Position numbers and translations under genes: made by a program. Under the pieces are notes generated by a model. That model saw only the letters and a list, made by a program, of their open reading frames with translations. It did no database searches and was not told where the DNA came from. A stretch of 64,000 nucleotides of DNA from Pararhizobium capsulatum DSM 1112 (lineage in GTDB: Bacteria; Pseudomonadota; Alphaproteobacteria; Rhizobiales; Rhizobiaceae), in NCBI RefSeq assembly GCF_030814475.1, contig NZ_JAUSVF010000003.1:310001-374000 (forward strand), read 5' to 3'. Positions 1-9,134 of this stretch are shown here, one piece after another. How positions within the stretch are numbered: position 1 is the first letter of the stretch; the number at the start of each line of letters is the position of its first letter.

Positions 1-448
1 TCAACAGTGCCGCCATGCCTTTGATCCGGCGCTTCCTGTGCCATAGGCCAGTCACGGCGCCCAGCGAGCCCCCCACCGCCGCTGCCCAGAGCGTCGAAAC
101 CAGTGCGATGAAAAGATCGATCCGCGGCGCGTGCAGGACACGGGAGAAGATATCGAGGCCGGCGGCATCGGTTCCCATTGGATGGGTCCAGCTTGGTGCC
201 AGCAGGTAGACAGTCGCATCGGCGTCGACTGGCGAATGAAGCGGCATCAGAGGTGCAATCAGACCGTTCAGGGCCGTGAGAATGACGATGATATAACCTG
301 CCGCAAAGCTCTTGCGACTGCCGAGAAAGTTGAGAAATTCCCGTGTCGTGCCCAGCGTGGGGCCAGCGGCGGGTATCGGCCCGCCTCTGGCTTCCACGTT
401 AGGTTCGACTTGTCGATAGACAGCCGGTTCGGGCACCATGTCAGACAC
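1..448 (-). CDS. Peptide-type ABC transporter permease (DppC-like), C-terminus beyond window
   Basis: The inner-membrane permease half of a dipeptide/oligopeptide importer. The translated part has an N-terminal cytoplasmic tail, a first membrane span (FAAGYIIVILTALNGLIAPL), then the HPMGTDAAGLDIFSRVLHAPR stretch typical of DppC/OppC proteins, in which GTD-x-x-GxDxxSR is the family signature. The frame is open to base 1, so roughly the last half is missing. The GTG at 448 is preferred because an AGGA lies 8 bases upstream; an in-frame ATG at 439 is the alternative. The GTG overlaps the stop of the upstream binding-protein gene, so the two are probably translationally coupled. The partner permease and ATPase should lie further left. 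Confidence 0.85.
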   Translation of the reverse strand, partial: MSDMVPEPAVYRQVEPNVEARGGPIPAAGPTLGTTREFLNFLGSRKSFAAGYIIVILTALNGLIAPLMPLHSPVDADATVYLLAPSWTHPMGTDAAGLDIFSRVLHAPRIDLFIALVSTLWAAAVGGSLGAVTGLWHRKRRIKGMAALL

Positions 449-2096
449 GCTTGTAATCCTGGAAATTCAGCCGGTTAGACGTATAATAAACAATACCGCC
501 GACATCTTTTCCATGGGCAAGATGAAAGCCGGGATTGGCGATCAGGGCCCAGGGCGCGTCATCATTGATGATCTTCTGGGCGTCCTTGGTGGCAGACATG
601 CGCGCCTTCTCGTCCAGCGTCGACAGCGACTGCTTGATCAGCGTATCGGCCTTCTCGTTCTTGTAGTTGGAGAAATCGAGGAAGGAGGCCGAATGGAAAT
701 AGAGATTGAGCGAGAAGCCAGGATCGGGGGTGAACGGCGCGTCGAGATTGAAGATCATCGGTTCGGTGCGCTTGACGAGACTGTCGAAGAAGGTGCCTGC
801 GGGCAGCTTCTTGAGCTCTATGGTCACACCGATCTTCCTTAGCGCCGTCTGGTACATGATGGCGATCGGTTCTTCGATCGGATCGCCGGCATTGTAGGCG
901 AGCGTGGTCGCGAAGCCATCGGCAAAACCGGCTTCTGCCAGCAGCGCCTTGGCCTTGTCGATGTCGAAGTCATAGCCGTAGAATTCGCTGGTCGCACCGG
1001 GATAGAAATCCGGCATGAAAGCAGTCTGTTTCTTGCCAAAGCCCTGCAGGATGGTCTTGACGATTTCATCCTTCGGCATAGCGAAGTTCAGCGCCTGGCG
1101 CACCTTGGGATTGTCGAGCGGCTTGAAGGCCGTATTGAGCTCTATCCACAGCATCTGCGACGCCTCGATCGAGGTCACCTCGGCCTTGGGGCTGGCAGAA
1201 AGGCTTTTCATCTCGGTTGGCGCCAGAGCCTGCGCGATATCCACAGCGCCGCCGTTCAAAAGCTGCAGGCGGGTGGCAGAGGCCGGCACTTCTCGGAAGA
1301 CGACGGTCTCGAAGAACGGCTTCTCGTCGTAATAGTCAGGCCGCGCGGTGGCGACCATCTGCTGGCCGCGCACAATGGTCTTGAGATTGTAGGGGCCGAA
1401 GCCCGCGACATTGGTGTCGAGGAACTTGCGTGCCCACGGATCGTCGGCGGTCGCCATTTCCTGGCATTTCACGGAGTCGAAGATCGGGTTGGCCAGATGG
1501 CCGCAGACGATCATCAGGATCGGATTGGGATTTTCGAGATGGAAGGAAACGACATGTTCGTCCTCGACCACGACCGCGTCCTTGTTGGGCAGCCCCATGA
1601 CGAACGTCATGAAGGCGCCCGCGCCCTTGACCTCAAACTTGCGGTCGAACGTGTATTTCACATCCTTGGCAGTCAGCGGATTGCCCCAGTTGCTGACCAC
1701 GCCCTTGCGCAGCACGAAGCGCACAGACTTGCCGTCGGGTGCGAACTCCCAGCTCTCGGCGAGCTTGCCCTTGAGATTGTAGCCGCCCGGTAGCGCCGCG
1801 TTCGGCGCCAGATCCTCGCGCATGACGCCCGGTACTTTCGGGTCTGGCACTTTGTTGAACTCGATCAGGTAATCATAGAAGGCGGCCACCGTATCGATCG
1901 TGCCCAGCGACAGTGAATTCTCGACGTCGAGGCTAAGGGGCGTCGCGGGAGCGGCGATGACGAGCGTCTTGGCGCGATCCTGCGCGAAAGCCGAACCGAT
2001 GAAGCCTGGCGCCAACGCAGTCGCGCCGCCAACCGCACCCGCCTTTAGCAGCGAGCGCCGGGAGATCATTGTAAGGTCTCTAAAATCCATTGCCAT
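441..2096 (-). CDS. ABC transporter substrate-binding protein, peptide family (SBP_bac_5)
   Basis: Periplasmic binding protein of a peptide/nickel/oligosaccharide-class importer, 551 residues, the usual size. A twin-arginine-type leader (SRRSLLKAGAVGG, residues 12-24) followed by a hydrophobic stretch ending FAQ suggests Tat export. The body shows the family pattern: LAESWEFAPDGKSVRFVLRKGV near residue 90, then TAKDVKYTFDR, and NPKVRQALNFAMPKDEI in the second lobe. GGAG sits 6 bases before the ATG at 2096. It is the first gene of a leftward operon continuing into a DppC-like permease. The ligand cannot be read from sequence; peptides, opines or glycosides are all possible for this family. Confidence 0.9.
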   Translation of the reverse strand: MAMDFRDLTMISRRSLLKAGAVGGATALAPGFIGSAFAQDRAKTLVIAAPATPLSLDVENSLSLGTIDTVAAFYDYLIEFNKVPDPKVPGVMREDLAPNAALPGGYNLKGKLAESWEFAPDGKSVRFVLRKGVVSNWGNPLTAKDVKYTFDRKFEVKGAGAFMTFVMGLPNKDAVVVEDEHVVSFHLENPNPILMIVCGHLANPIFDSVKCQEMATADDPWARKFLDTNVAGFGPYNLKTIVRGQQMVATARPDYYDEKPFFETVVFREVPASATRLQLLNGGAVDIAQALAPTEMKSLSASPKAEVTSIEASQMLWIELNTAFKPLDNPKVRQALNFAMPKDEIVKTILQGFGKKQTAFMPDFYPGATSEFYGYDFDIDKAKALLAEAGFADGFATTLAYNAGDPIEEPIAIMYQTALRKIGVTIELKKLPAGTFFDSLVKRTEPMIFNLDAPFTPDPGFSLNLYFHSASFLDFSNYKNEKADTLIKQSLSTLDEKARMSATKDAQKIINDDAPWALIANPGFHLAHGKDVGGIVYYTSNRLNFQDYKRV

Positions 2097-2146
2097 TGAA
2101 TGCTCCGTGATTAATGCCGAAAGACCACCAGTCAGCTTACTTTACT

Positions 2147-2160
2147 GATAATCAATTATC
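2147..2160. promoter_or_regulatory. Perfect inverted repeat upstream of the leftward SBP gene
   Basis: GATAATCAATTATC is a 6-base inverted repeat around a CA centre, about 50 bases upstream of the SBP start in AT-rich DNA. Position and symmetry suit an operator, but no factor can be assigned. Confidence 0.3.
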
Positions 2161-2377
2161 GTGCCAGATCGCTACTGCTGAAACGTGCGGCCGCTAGCGA
2201 GATGTAAACACTACCATTTTCAAATTTCGAAGCGAGCGAATCACATTCTTGGCTGGAAACTTTATTCATAGTCATGTAGAATTATTAGTCATCACTGGAT
2301 ATGATTTTTGATCGGTTTGCCGGAATCTTGGGCAATGTGCAAACTTGCGCAATGCGCCGCTGATAAATCACCGCTTC

Positions 2378-2665
2378 TTACAGCGCGACGACGGCGTTAC
2401 CGAACTGACTGTTTCCTTCGAGATACAGGTGGGCAGCAACGATGTCGTCGAATGTGAACTGCTTATCGAGCAACGGCTTCAGCTTGCCTTGGCGAAGACC
2501 TTCCGTGATGAAATCGACAGCTATCTTCTGGAGGGTCGGGTCGTCGCTCGTATGCCAGATGTTATGGCCTTTGACCGTCTGCAGATTTGCGATGAATTCG
2601 ATACCGGGCAGTGGCGTGACCTGTTCACGGAGGGCGCCATACAGGTAGGCTGTGGCCTCCCCGCA
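2378..2665 (-). pseudogene. C-terminal remnant of a quinone oxidoreductase (zinc-type MDR)
   Basis: On the minus strand an open stretch ends in GKLKPLLDKQFTFDDI followed by HLYLEGNSQFGNAVVAL and a TAA stop. This is the standard C-terminus of NADPH:quinone reductase/zinc-binding-dehydrogenase proteins (GKLxPxID-FxLxxxxxAHxxLExxxxxGKxVV). Only about 90 codons remain of some 320; the nucleotide-binding domain is absent and the 5' side runs into unrelated sequence. It is therefore a decayed fragment. Fragment identity is fairly secure; its upstream limit is approximate. Confidence 0.65.
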
Positions 2666-2667
2666 AG

Positions 2668-2820
2668 TGCTTCCATCACTACGCGTCGGTCATCGGCGCA
2701 ATGACGATGCCTTTTCATGGCACAGCGTGTTGATGCGTGAGGTAGAATCCAGCGTTTTGGGCATGTCCTGGGCGCCCGCCGGCCCCTCGCGGCGCACAAT
2801 CACCATGTTGTGGTTCTGAA
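2668..2820 (-). pseudogene. Frameshifted fragment, possibly of an IlvD/Edd-type dehydratase
   Basis: The minus strand reads NMVIVRREGPAGAQDMPKTL, then STSRINTLCHEKGIVIAPMTDA after one frame change, then stops. The string EGPxGxxxMxxxLxxTS followed by a ...ALxTDGR-like element recalls the C-terminal half of dihydroxy-acid dehydratases, but the match is loose. It directly abuts the quinone-oxidoreductase remnant, so two unrelated scars lie side by side. Family assignment is weak; the frameshift and lack of a complete frame are what the sequence shows. Confidence 0.3.
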
Positions 2821-2875
2821 AGAGCTCAGAGGTCCCGAATTGATTTCCCGCACCAGTTTGCTATGAGTTCAATAA

Positions 2876-2889
2876 TTTCAAAATTGAAA
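2876..2889. promoter_or_regulatory. Palindrome before the RpiR-family gene
   Basis: TTTCAAAATTGAAA is a perfect 6-base inverted repeat with a 2-base centre, ending 10 bases before the regulator ATG. A related TGAAA-N7-TTTCA repeat lies on the other side of the gene at 3814-3830. Both suit binding by the regulator between them (autoregulation and control of the transport operon). This is inferred from symmetry and position only. Confidence 0.4.
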
Positions 2890-2899
2890 ATGTAGTGCC

Positions 2900-3763
2900 A
2901 TGCAGACGATGTCCACATTGCCTTTGGGCGAGCGTATTCTCGACGCCTATGACGACCTGACGAAAAGCGAGCGCCGGCTTGCGGATGTGCTGCTGAAGAA
3001 CCAGGACGCACTCGTGCTCTATTCAGCCAGCGAGCTGTCGGAGCGCGCGCGCACATCCAAGGCGACGACCGCGCGTTTTTTTCAGCGGATGGGCTTCCCC
3101 AGTTTCAAAACTGCTCAAAAGGATGCGCGAAGCACCGTACCCGTCGTCCCCAGCGAGGCGGACAGGTTCACCCGTTCGAGCTTGGGAAAGGCCGATTTGA
3201 GCGAGCATCTGGCAACCGACATGCAGAACCTAGTTCGATCGGTCGAGCAACTGCGATCGGACGAGCTCTCTCAGGCGGTCCAACTGATGGCGCGCGCTGA
3301 AAAACTTTGGATCGTGGGCTTTGGCGACAATTACGCACTGGCGCACTTCGCGCGCGCACTGCTGATCAGGGTCAAACCCGACATAAGGATGATTCCGATC
3401 GGCGGCTTTTCGGTGCCGGAAGAGTTCGCCTCTATCGCACGGACCGATGCGATGCTGGCGCTCGGCGTGGGAAGAAGAACCCGCAGCCTACGTTCGATCA
3501 TGCGCTCCGGGGTCAATGCCGGTGCGCAGGTGGTTCTGGTCACGGATCAGAATGTGCGAGCGGGCAATGAAGTCGCCAGCGTGACGCTGCGCTGCCGAAC
3601 GAAAGGCACGGGCGTCTTCGACAGCGTCGTGGCGCCGGTGTCGTTGATCACCTTTCTCTGCAACGCGCTGGCGCTGCGGATCGGCCAGTCCGCAATCGAG
3701 CGGCTGCAGTTCATTGACAGTATTCACGAGGAGTGGGGCGACGTTCTTTCCGGCGATCTTTGA
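2900..3763 (+). CDS. RpiR/MurR-family transcriptional regulator (HTH + SIS domain)
   Basis: Cytoplasmic DNA-binding regulator, 287 residues, the normal size for the family. Residues 10-80 form the RpiR helix-turn-helix domain (LTKSERRLADVLLKNQDALV, then SASELSERARTSKATTARFFQRMGF). Residues about 125-260 form a SIS domain, which in this family binds phosphosugars (LWIVGFGDNYALAHFARALL, then DAMLALGVGRRTRSLRSIMR). A serine-rich SIS binding loop is not obvious, so the ligand may differ from a sugar phosphate. No clear Shine-Dalgarno precedes the ATG at 2900; a second in-frame ATG is at 2909. It lies between two peptide-type importers and probably controls at least the rightward one starting at 4005. 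Confidence 0.85.
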   Translation: MQTMSTLPLGERILDAYDDLTKSERRLADVLLKNQDALVLYSASELSERARTSKATTARFFQRMGFPSFKTAQKDARSTVPVVPSEADRFTRSSLGKADLSEHLATDMQNLVRSVEQLRSDELSQAVQLMARAEKLWIVGFGDNYALAHFARALLIRVKPDIRMIPIGGFSVPEEFASIARTDAMLALGVGRRTRSLRSIMRSGVNAGAQVVLVTDQNVRAGNEVASVTLRCRTKGTGVFDSVVAPVSLITFLCNALALRIGQSAIERLQFIDSIHEEWGDVLSGDL

Positions 3764-3813
3764 GACAGAAACGATGCAAAATCCAAGTGGATTCTACAAT
3801 TTTTCTGCATTAA

Positions 3814-3830
3814 TGAAAATAATAGTTTCA
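3814..3830. promoter_or_regulatory. Inverted repeat upstream of the rightward peptide-importer operon
   Basis: TGAAA-N7-TTTCA, a perfect 5-base inverted repeat in an AT-rich stretch 175 bases before the binding-protein start. It resembles the palindrome in front of the RpiR gene (TTTCAA/TTGAAA) and may be its target. Confidence 0.35.
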
Positions 3831-4004
3831 GGAATGAAATTTAGTTGACGGACGTTTTGTTCGCCTGCATGTTCACCTCGAAAACAGCCGTCGGCCGGGC
3901 ATATTGCCGCCCGGCACAGCCACTTTCGTGAAAAGCAGATCGCTATTGCCCGCACGCAACGCTGGATTGCCGAATCGTGCCCAATCGTCAACAGGGGAAG
4001 CAAA

Positions 4005-5552
4005 ATGAAGTTTATAGGAAAGGCCATGTTGGCAGCCATCGCTGCATCGGCACTTGCCGCAGTTGCGACGCCCGCCATGTCGAAGGACATCGTTTGGGCA
4101 CGTTACGGCGATATCGACACGCTCGATCCGCACCGCGCCACCAGCACCTTGTCGCTCCAGGTCTGGAGCCTCATTTACGACAGTTTGCTGGCCACGGATG
4201 CCAACGGCAAACCGGTGCCACATATCGCCGAGAGCTGGGCATCCGACCCGGCTGGTCTCGAATATACGTTCAAGCTCCACAGTGGAGTGACCTGCCACGA
4301 TGGTACGCCGCTCGATGCCAATGACGTGAAATACACAGTCGATCGCGCGTTCGACGACGCCAACCCAAGTGTCACCAAGTCGAGTTGGGGGCCGATCACA
4401 TCGGCAGAAGTCGTCGACCCGTTAACGGTGAAGCTGACGCTCGACAGGCCTTTTGTTGCGCTGATCCCGTTCCTGGCTGACAGTTTCTCGTCGATCATCT
4501 GCGACAGCAACAAGGATGCGGCGGGCTTCGGGATCTCCACCGCAATCGGCTCTGGTCCATGGAAGCTCACATCCTGGACCAAGGGCGACAAGATCGTACT
4601 GGCCAAGAACGAAAAGTACCAGAACTTCGGCAAGCTGGCCGAAAACAAGGGCGGCCCCTATATGGACGGCCTGGTGATTACCACTGTTCCTGAACCACAG
4701 GCGCGCCTCGCCGGCCTCAAGACCGGCGCCATTCAGATCGCTGAGCCGCCGCTCGACGACGTCGCCGACCTCAAGAAAAGTGGCGAGATGAAGATCGTCA
4801 TCGCGGAGAATACCGGACAGAATGTGTTCTGGGAATTTGCCGCGCATCGCCCACCCTTCAACGACGAACGCGCCCGCCGAGCTGTCGCTTACGCCACGGA
4901 TGCGGCAGCCGCGATCGAGTTGGTCTATGGTGATCTCTCGATCCCGGAGAAATGCCCGATCTCGCGAGGCGTCTTCGGCAACGATCAGGACTTTTGCACC
5001 AAGCACGGCCAGGCCTATGATCCTGACAAAGCCAAGGCGCTGCTTGCCGAACTCGGCTATGGCCCCGACAAGCCACTTGAGGTCACCATGATCGCCTGGA
5101 CCGGCGGCAAGCGCGACAAACTGGCCGAAGTTTTCCAGAGCCAACTCGCGGAAGTCGGCATTACCGCCAAGATCGAGATCATGGACATCGGTACGATGAA
5201 CGCCCGCGTTCGGCAGGAAAACGAGAAGACGGACGGCGTCGGCACAATGGATATGATGACGTGGTCCTGGTACGATCCGGATATCCTCTATGCTCTCTGG
5301 CATTCGCCGGGCGCCTATCGCGGCTTTACGTCGCCGGAACTCGACGCCATGCTGGACAAGACACGCGTGCTGACCGGTGAGGCCGAGCGCAAGGCCGCGG
5401 TGCAGGACGTGATGGCCTTTCTGCTGGAAAAGGCGATCCACGTGCCGCTCTATACGCCGGGCTGGGAATGGGTATTCGCGACCCGGCCTGAAGTTGAAGG
5501 CTTCAAGGTGGCACCTTTCGTCTATCCCATCTTCAGTGACGTGAAATTCTAG
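4005..5552 (+). CDS. ABC transporter substrate-binding protein, peptide family (SBP_bac_5)
   Basis: Periplasmic receptor of the rightward importer, 515 residues. It starts with a Sec signal peptide (KAMLAAIAASALAAVATPAM, cut near residue 26). The mature protein begins IVWARYGDIDTLDPHRAT, typical of peptide/nickel/opine binding proteins, and continues with LAESWxxDPxGLEYTFKLHSGV, DANDVKYTVDRAF and DPDKAKALLAELGY. GGGGA precedes the ATG at 4005. The next genes encode two permeases and a double ATPase on the same strand, giving a complete system. A GC-rich hairpin after the stop separates it from the first permease. The ligand is not known; an ending protein of unknown function in the same operon may process it. 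Confidence 0.92.
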   Translation: MKFIGKAMLAAIAASALAAVATPAMSKDIVWARYGDIDTLDPHRATSTLSLQVWSLIYDSLLATDANGKPVPHIAESWASDPAGLEYTFKLHSGVTCHDGTPLDANDVKYTVDRAFDDANPSVTKSSWGPITSAEVVDPLTVKLTLDRPFVALIPFLADSFSSIICDSNKDAAGFGISTAIGSGPWKLTSWTKGDKIVLAKNEKYQNFGKLAENKGGPYMDGLVITTVPEPQARLAGLKTGAIQIAEPPLDDVADLKKSGEMKIVIAENTGQNVFWEFAAHRPPFNDERARRAVAYATDAAAAIELVYGDLSIPEKCPISRGVFGNDQDFCTKHGQAYDPDKAKALLAELGYGPDKPLEVTMIAWTGGKRDKLAEVFQSQLAEVGITAKIEIMDIGTMNARVRQENEKTDGVGTMDMMTWSWYDPDILYALWHSPGAYRGFTSPELDAMLDKTRVLTGEAERKAAVQDVMAFLLEKAIHVPLYTPGWEWVFATRPEVEGFKVAPFVYPIFSDVKF

Positions 5553-5570
5553 TTCACCCGCCTCTCATGC

Positions 5571-5594
5571 GCTGGGCCCGCGGACGGGCCCAGC
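5571..5594 (+). terminator. GC-rich hairpin between the binding-protein and permease genes
   Basis: GCTGGGCCCG-CGGA-CGGGCCCAGC forms a perfect 10-bp stem with a 4-base loop. There is no long U-tract, so it more likely stabilises the upstream message or partly attenuates transcription than fully terminates it. That would fit the excess of binding protein over permease normal in ABC importers. Confidence 0.6.
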
Positions 5595-5612
5595 CTTTCC
5601 ATCGGAGTTCCC

Positions 5613-6536
5613 ATGTGGTCTTTTCTCGGCAAGCGTATCGCCTTCGGTATCCTGACGATCTTTGTCACCACCGTGGCCGTGACGCTGCTCATCCATCTTG
5701 TGCCCGGCGATCCGGTGCAGATCATGTATGCCCAGAGCCAGGGAACCACGCCAGAGCAGCTCGAACAAATCCGTCATTCACTTGGCCTCGACCGGCCGAT
5801 CATCGAGCAATATGTCATGTTTGTCGAACGGCTGGCACAGGGGGACATGGGTGTCACGGTCAGAGGTCGACAGCCGGTCGCCGATCTGCTGCTGCAGCGA
5901 TTGCCCAATACGCTGGCGCTTGCCACACTCTCAATGCTGATCGCATTCGCTATCGGAATTCCGGTCGGCTTCGTCGCTGCCTACAAGCGCAGAACGGCTT
6001 GGGATACGATCCTGATGACGCTGGCCCTGACCGGCGTATCGATCCCGCATTTCTGGCTCGGACTGATGCTGCTCTTCTTGTTCGCTGTCAATCTGCAATG
6101 GCTGCCTGTCGCGGGAACCGGCCCGCTCAATATCGTGCTGCCTGCGCTCACGCTCGGCCTCTCCAACGCCGCCATCATTGCCCGGATGACGCGGGCCTCG
6201 ATGATCGACGTGATGAACCAGGATTTCGTGCGCACCGCGCGGGCCAAGGGCCTGTATCAGACCACGGTGCTGCGCCGGCATGTACTGCGCGCCGGGCTGG
6301 TGCCGATCCTCACCATGGCCGGCATGCAGTTCGCCGCGATGTTAGGCGGCGCGATCGTCGTCGAGAACATCTTTGCCTGGAACGGCATCGGCCGGCTTGC
6401 GATCGAAGCCATCTTCCAACGCGATTATCCATTGATCCAAGGCTTCATTCTGGTCTTCGCGGCGGTTGTGGTGGTGGTCTCGATCGCGCTCGATGTCGTC
6501 TACGCGTTCGCCGATCCCCGCGTGCGGAGAGCCTGA
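5613..6536 (+). CDS. Peptide-type ABC transporter permease (DppB-like)
   Basis: Inner-membrane permease, 307 residues, six predicted spans. The N-terminus (GKRIAFGILTIFVTTVAVTL then LIHLVPGDPVQIM) is the classic DppB/OppB start. The EAA-type loop that contacts the ATPase is visible near residues 195-215 (TRASMIDVMNQDFVRTARAKG), and the VENIFAWNGIGRLAIEAI segment is typical of the C-terminal half. GGAG lies just upstream of the ATG. The stop is one base from the start of the second permease, so the two are coupled. Confidence 0.93.
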   Translation: MWSFLGKRIAFGILTIFVTTVAVTLLIHLVPGDPVQIMYAQSQGTTPEQLEQIRHSLGLDRPIIEQYVMFVERLAQGDMGVTVRGRQPVADLLLQRLPNTLALATLSMLIAFAIGIPVGFVAAYKRRTAWDTILMTLALTGVSIPHFWLGLMLLFLFAVNLQWLPVAGTGPLNIVLPALTLGLSNAAIIARMTRASMIDVMNQDFVRTARAKGLYQTTVLRRHVLRAGLVPILTMAGMQFAAMLGGAIVVENIFAWNGIGRLAIEAIFQRDYPLIQGFILVFAAVVVVVSIALDVVYAFADPRVRRA

Positions 6537-6537
6537 C

Positions 6538-7431
6538 ATGCTGGGCACCAAAACAGAGACCGTGATCGAAGCCCACAACGCGCCGGTCCATAATCCCAGG
6601 TCTCCCGCATTCATCCGCCTGATCAGCACGCCAAGTGGCGCTATCGGCCTTGCCATCCTGCTGATCTTACTGATCGCGTCTGCATTCCCGGATCTGATCT
6701 CGCCGTATGCGCCGACCAAAATAGGTGCGGGCCGGAAATTGCTGGCGCCGGGCTTTAGATATCTCGCGGGCACCGACGAGTTCGGCCGTGACATGTTCTC
6801 TCGCCTTGTCCATGGCGCTCGGTTGACGCTGGAAATCGGCATAATCGCCGTCAGCATCTCGCTCGTCTCCGGCACATTGCTCGGCCTCGCCGCCGCATAT
6901 GCGCGCGGCTTTCTGGAAGTCATTCTAATGCGACTTTCCGACGTCCTCTTCTCCTTCACCGAAACGCTGATCGCATTGGCCTGTGTCGCCGTCCTGGGTC
7001 CGAGCCTTGAAAATGCGATGATAGCCGTCGGACTTGCGGGCATTCCCTACTACGCCCGCACATCCTATGCCGCCGCCTTGGTGGAAACGTCCAAACCGTA
7101 TTTCGAGGCCTCCATCGCCGCAGGGGCCGGCCATCTGCGTCTGATATTCGTGCATCTCCTGCCGAATATTCTCCCCATCATGATAGTCGTCGCCACGCTC
7201 GGTCTGTCCTCGGCGATCCTGGCCGCAGCTGGCCTCAGCTTCCTCGGCCTTGGCGCACAACCGCCGGCACCAGAATGGGGCGCAATGTTGTCGTCGGGCC
7301 GCGACTTCTTCAACAAGGCGCCATGGCTGATGATTTATCCAGGCCTCGCCATAGCCATCGTCGTGCTCGCCTTCAACCTGCTCGGGGATGCGATACGCGA
7401 GGTCGTCGACCCCATGGAGGCCGAGCGATGA
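6538..7431 (+). CDS. Peptide-type ABC transporter permease (DppC-like)
   Basis: Second permease of the importer, 297 residues from the ATG at 6538. A longer in-frame opening to 6466 exists, but it would overlap the first permease; the ATG at 6538 has GGAGAG upstream and is preferred. The family signature GTDEFGRDMFSRLVHGARLT lies near residue 80, followed by five or six membrane segments and the coupling loop (ETSKPYFEASIAAGAGHLRL). The protein ends with VLAFNLLGDAIREVVDP, the standard DppC C-terminus. Its stop overlaps the ATG of the ATPase gene (ATGA). Confidence 0.93.
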   Translation: MLGTKTETVIEAHNAPVHNPRSPAFIRLISTPSGAIGLAILLILLIASAFPDLISPYAPTKIGAGRKLLAPGFRYLAGTDEFGRDMFSRLVHGARLTLEIGIIAVSISLVSGTLLGLAAAYARGFLEVILMRLSDVLFSFTETLIALACVAVLGPSLENAMIAVGLAGIPYYARTSYAAALVETSKPYFEASIAAGAGHLRLIFVHLLPNILPIMIVVATLGLSSAILAAAGLSFLGLGAQPPAPEWGAMLSSGRDFFNKAPWLMIYPGLAIAIVVLAFNLLGDAIREVVDPMEAER

Positions 7432-9134
7432 GCACGACGCCCCTACTTGTGGTGAAGAACCTTTCGGTCACATTCGGCCGCCAAGCCCCTTCCACCGTCG
7501 TGTCCGGACTCGGTTTCGAAGTCATGCGCGGCGAGGCAGTGGCGATTGTCGGTGAAAGCGGATCTGGAAAGAGCGTTACCGCGCTTTCGATCATGGGCCT
7601 GCTGCCGGAGGCAAGTGCTAACATTTCGAGCGGCGAGATCACCTTCGAAGGTTGCGATCTCCTTCGTCTTGAACCAAACCAGCGCCGGGCGCTGCGCGGG
7701 CTGAAGATTGGCATGATCTTCCAGGAGCCGACGACCTCGCTCAATCCGGTGCTGACCATCGGTCGCCAGATGACCGAGGCGCTACAGCAGCATCTCGGTA
7801 TCAATCGTCACGAAGCCGATGGTCGGGCAATCGATATGCTAGACCGCGTCGGGATCAAATCCGCCCGCCAACAACTCCCACGCTATCCGCACGAATTCTC
7901 GGGCGGCATGCGCCAGCGGGTGATGATCGCGGCAGCGATGATGATGCAGCCAAGGCTGCTGATCGCCGACGAGCCCACGACAGCGCTCGACGTGACGGCT
8001 CAAGCTCAGGTCATGCGCCTGATGCGGGAACTGGTCAGCGAAAGTGGCGCCAGCCTGTTACTAATCACTCACGATATGGGCGTGGTGGCGGAGAACGCGG
8101 ATCGCGTGGTGGTTATGAAAAGGGGTGTGGGCGTCGAGACCGCACCGGCTGGAAGCCTGTTCGCCAATCCGGGCTGTGACTACACGAGGCGATTGCTGGC
8201 TGCGGTGCCCAATGTTCTTGACAAGACCACACGCCTCGATTTCAGGCACAGCCCCAAAACTGCCCTCAAACTCACACGCATCACCAAATCATTTGGCAGC
8301 AACGGATGGTTTTCCCCCCGCAGGTCGCCCAAAGTGCTCGACGATGTTTCACTGACCATCGCCAAGGGCGAGACACTGGCGCTTGTTGGCGAAAGCGGCT
8401 CGGGCAAGTCAACGCTCGGCCGCATCGCCTGCCGGCTGCTGGCAAGCGATTTCGGTGAAGTCGAAGTGGACGGCGAAACCATCACGCATCTTGGCGGGAG
8501 CAGCCTTCGCAACGCCCGTAGCCGCATCCAGATGATCTTTCAAGACCCCTACGCCTCGCTTGATCCGCGCCGCACCATCGGCCAGACGCTTGCCGAGCCG
8601 CTCGCTATCCAAGGCAGGCTCGGCACACAAGAGATCGACGTCGAGGTGGGGCGGTTGCTCGACCTGGTCCAGCTCGGCTCGTCGGTTACCGGACGCTTTC
8701 CCCATCAGTTTTCTGGCGGCCAGCGCCAGCGCATTGCCATCGCGCGGGCACTCGCCGTCAATCCGTCCGTCATCGTCGCCGACGAGCCGACATCTGCGCT
8801 CGATGTATCGATCCAGGCCGGTATTCTCGACCTGCTGGGCGATATCCAGAGGGAGAACAACCTTGCTCTCCTGTTCATCACCCACGACCTGGCGGTGGTT
8901 CGGAAAATCGCCCATCGCGTCGCCGTGATGAGGACGGGCAGGATCGTCGAACTTGGCACGACCGGCCATGTACTCGATGCGCCGGCGCATGCCTATACTC
9001 GGCTCCTGCTCTCCTCGGTTCCGGTTCCTGACCCTGCTTTTCGAGGCAAGCGGCTCGCCATGCCGGATGGTGAGTTGGACATGCCGATAGGAAGCCTGCG
9101 GATGGTCGCGTCGGGCCATTGGGTGGCGTCATGA
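7428..9134 (+). CDS. Fused double ATPase of peptide ABC importer (DppD-DppF in one chain)
   Basis: Cytoplasmic ATPase of 568 residues carrying both nucleotide-binding domains that are separate genes (dppD, dppF) in many bacteria. Domain 1 has Walker A GESGSGKS at 42-49, FSGGMRQR signature near 158 and DEPTTALD near 181. Domain 2 has Walker [10 protein letters not shown] at 321-329, [15 protein letters not shown] and [12 protein letters not shown]. Each domain ends with an oligopeptide-transporter-type C-terminal extension ([15 protein letters not shown] and [15 protein letters not shown]). The ATG at 7428 overlaps the preceding stop and has GGAG upstream. Fusions like this are common in rhizobial peptide and glycoside importers. 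Confidence 0.94.
   Translation: MSTTPLLVVKNLSVTFGRQAPSTVVSGLGFEVMRGEAVAIVGESGSGKSVTALSIMGLLPEASANISSGEITFEGCDLLRLEPNQRRALRGLKIGMIFQEPTTSLNPVLTIGRQMTEALQQHLGINRHEADGRAIDMLDRVGIKSARQQLPRYPHEFSGGMRQRVMIAAAMMMQPRLLIADEPTTALDVTAQAQVMRLMRELVSESGASLLLITHDMGVVAENADRVVVMKRGVGVETAPAGSLFANPGCDYTRRLLAAVPNVLDKTTRLDFRHSPKTALKLTRITKSFGSNGWFSPRRSPKVLDDVSLTIAKGETLALVGESGSGKSTLGRIACRLLASDFGEVEVDGETITHLGGSSLRNARSRIQMIFQDPYASLDPRRTIGQTLAEPLAIQGRLGTQEIDVEVGRLLDLVQLGSSVTGRFPHQFSGGQRQRIAIARALAVNPSVIVADEPTSALDVSIQAGILDLLGDIQRENNLALLFITHDLAVVRKIAHRVAVMRTGRIVELGTTGHVLDAPAHAYTRLLLSSVPVPDPAFRGKRLAMPDGELDMPIGSLRMVASGHWVAS

Noticed and set aside
4422..5441. A 339-codon minus-strand frame
   Set aside because: Antisense shadow of the peptide-binding protein gene, with no family resemblance.
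5567..6565. A 332-codon plus-strand frame overlapping the first permease
   Set aside because: Out-of-phase shadow; the permease frame has clear family motifs and a ribosome site.
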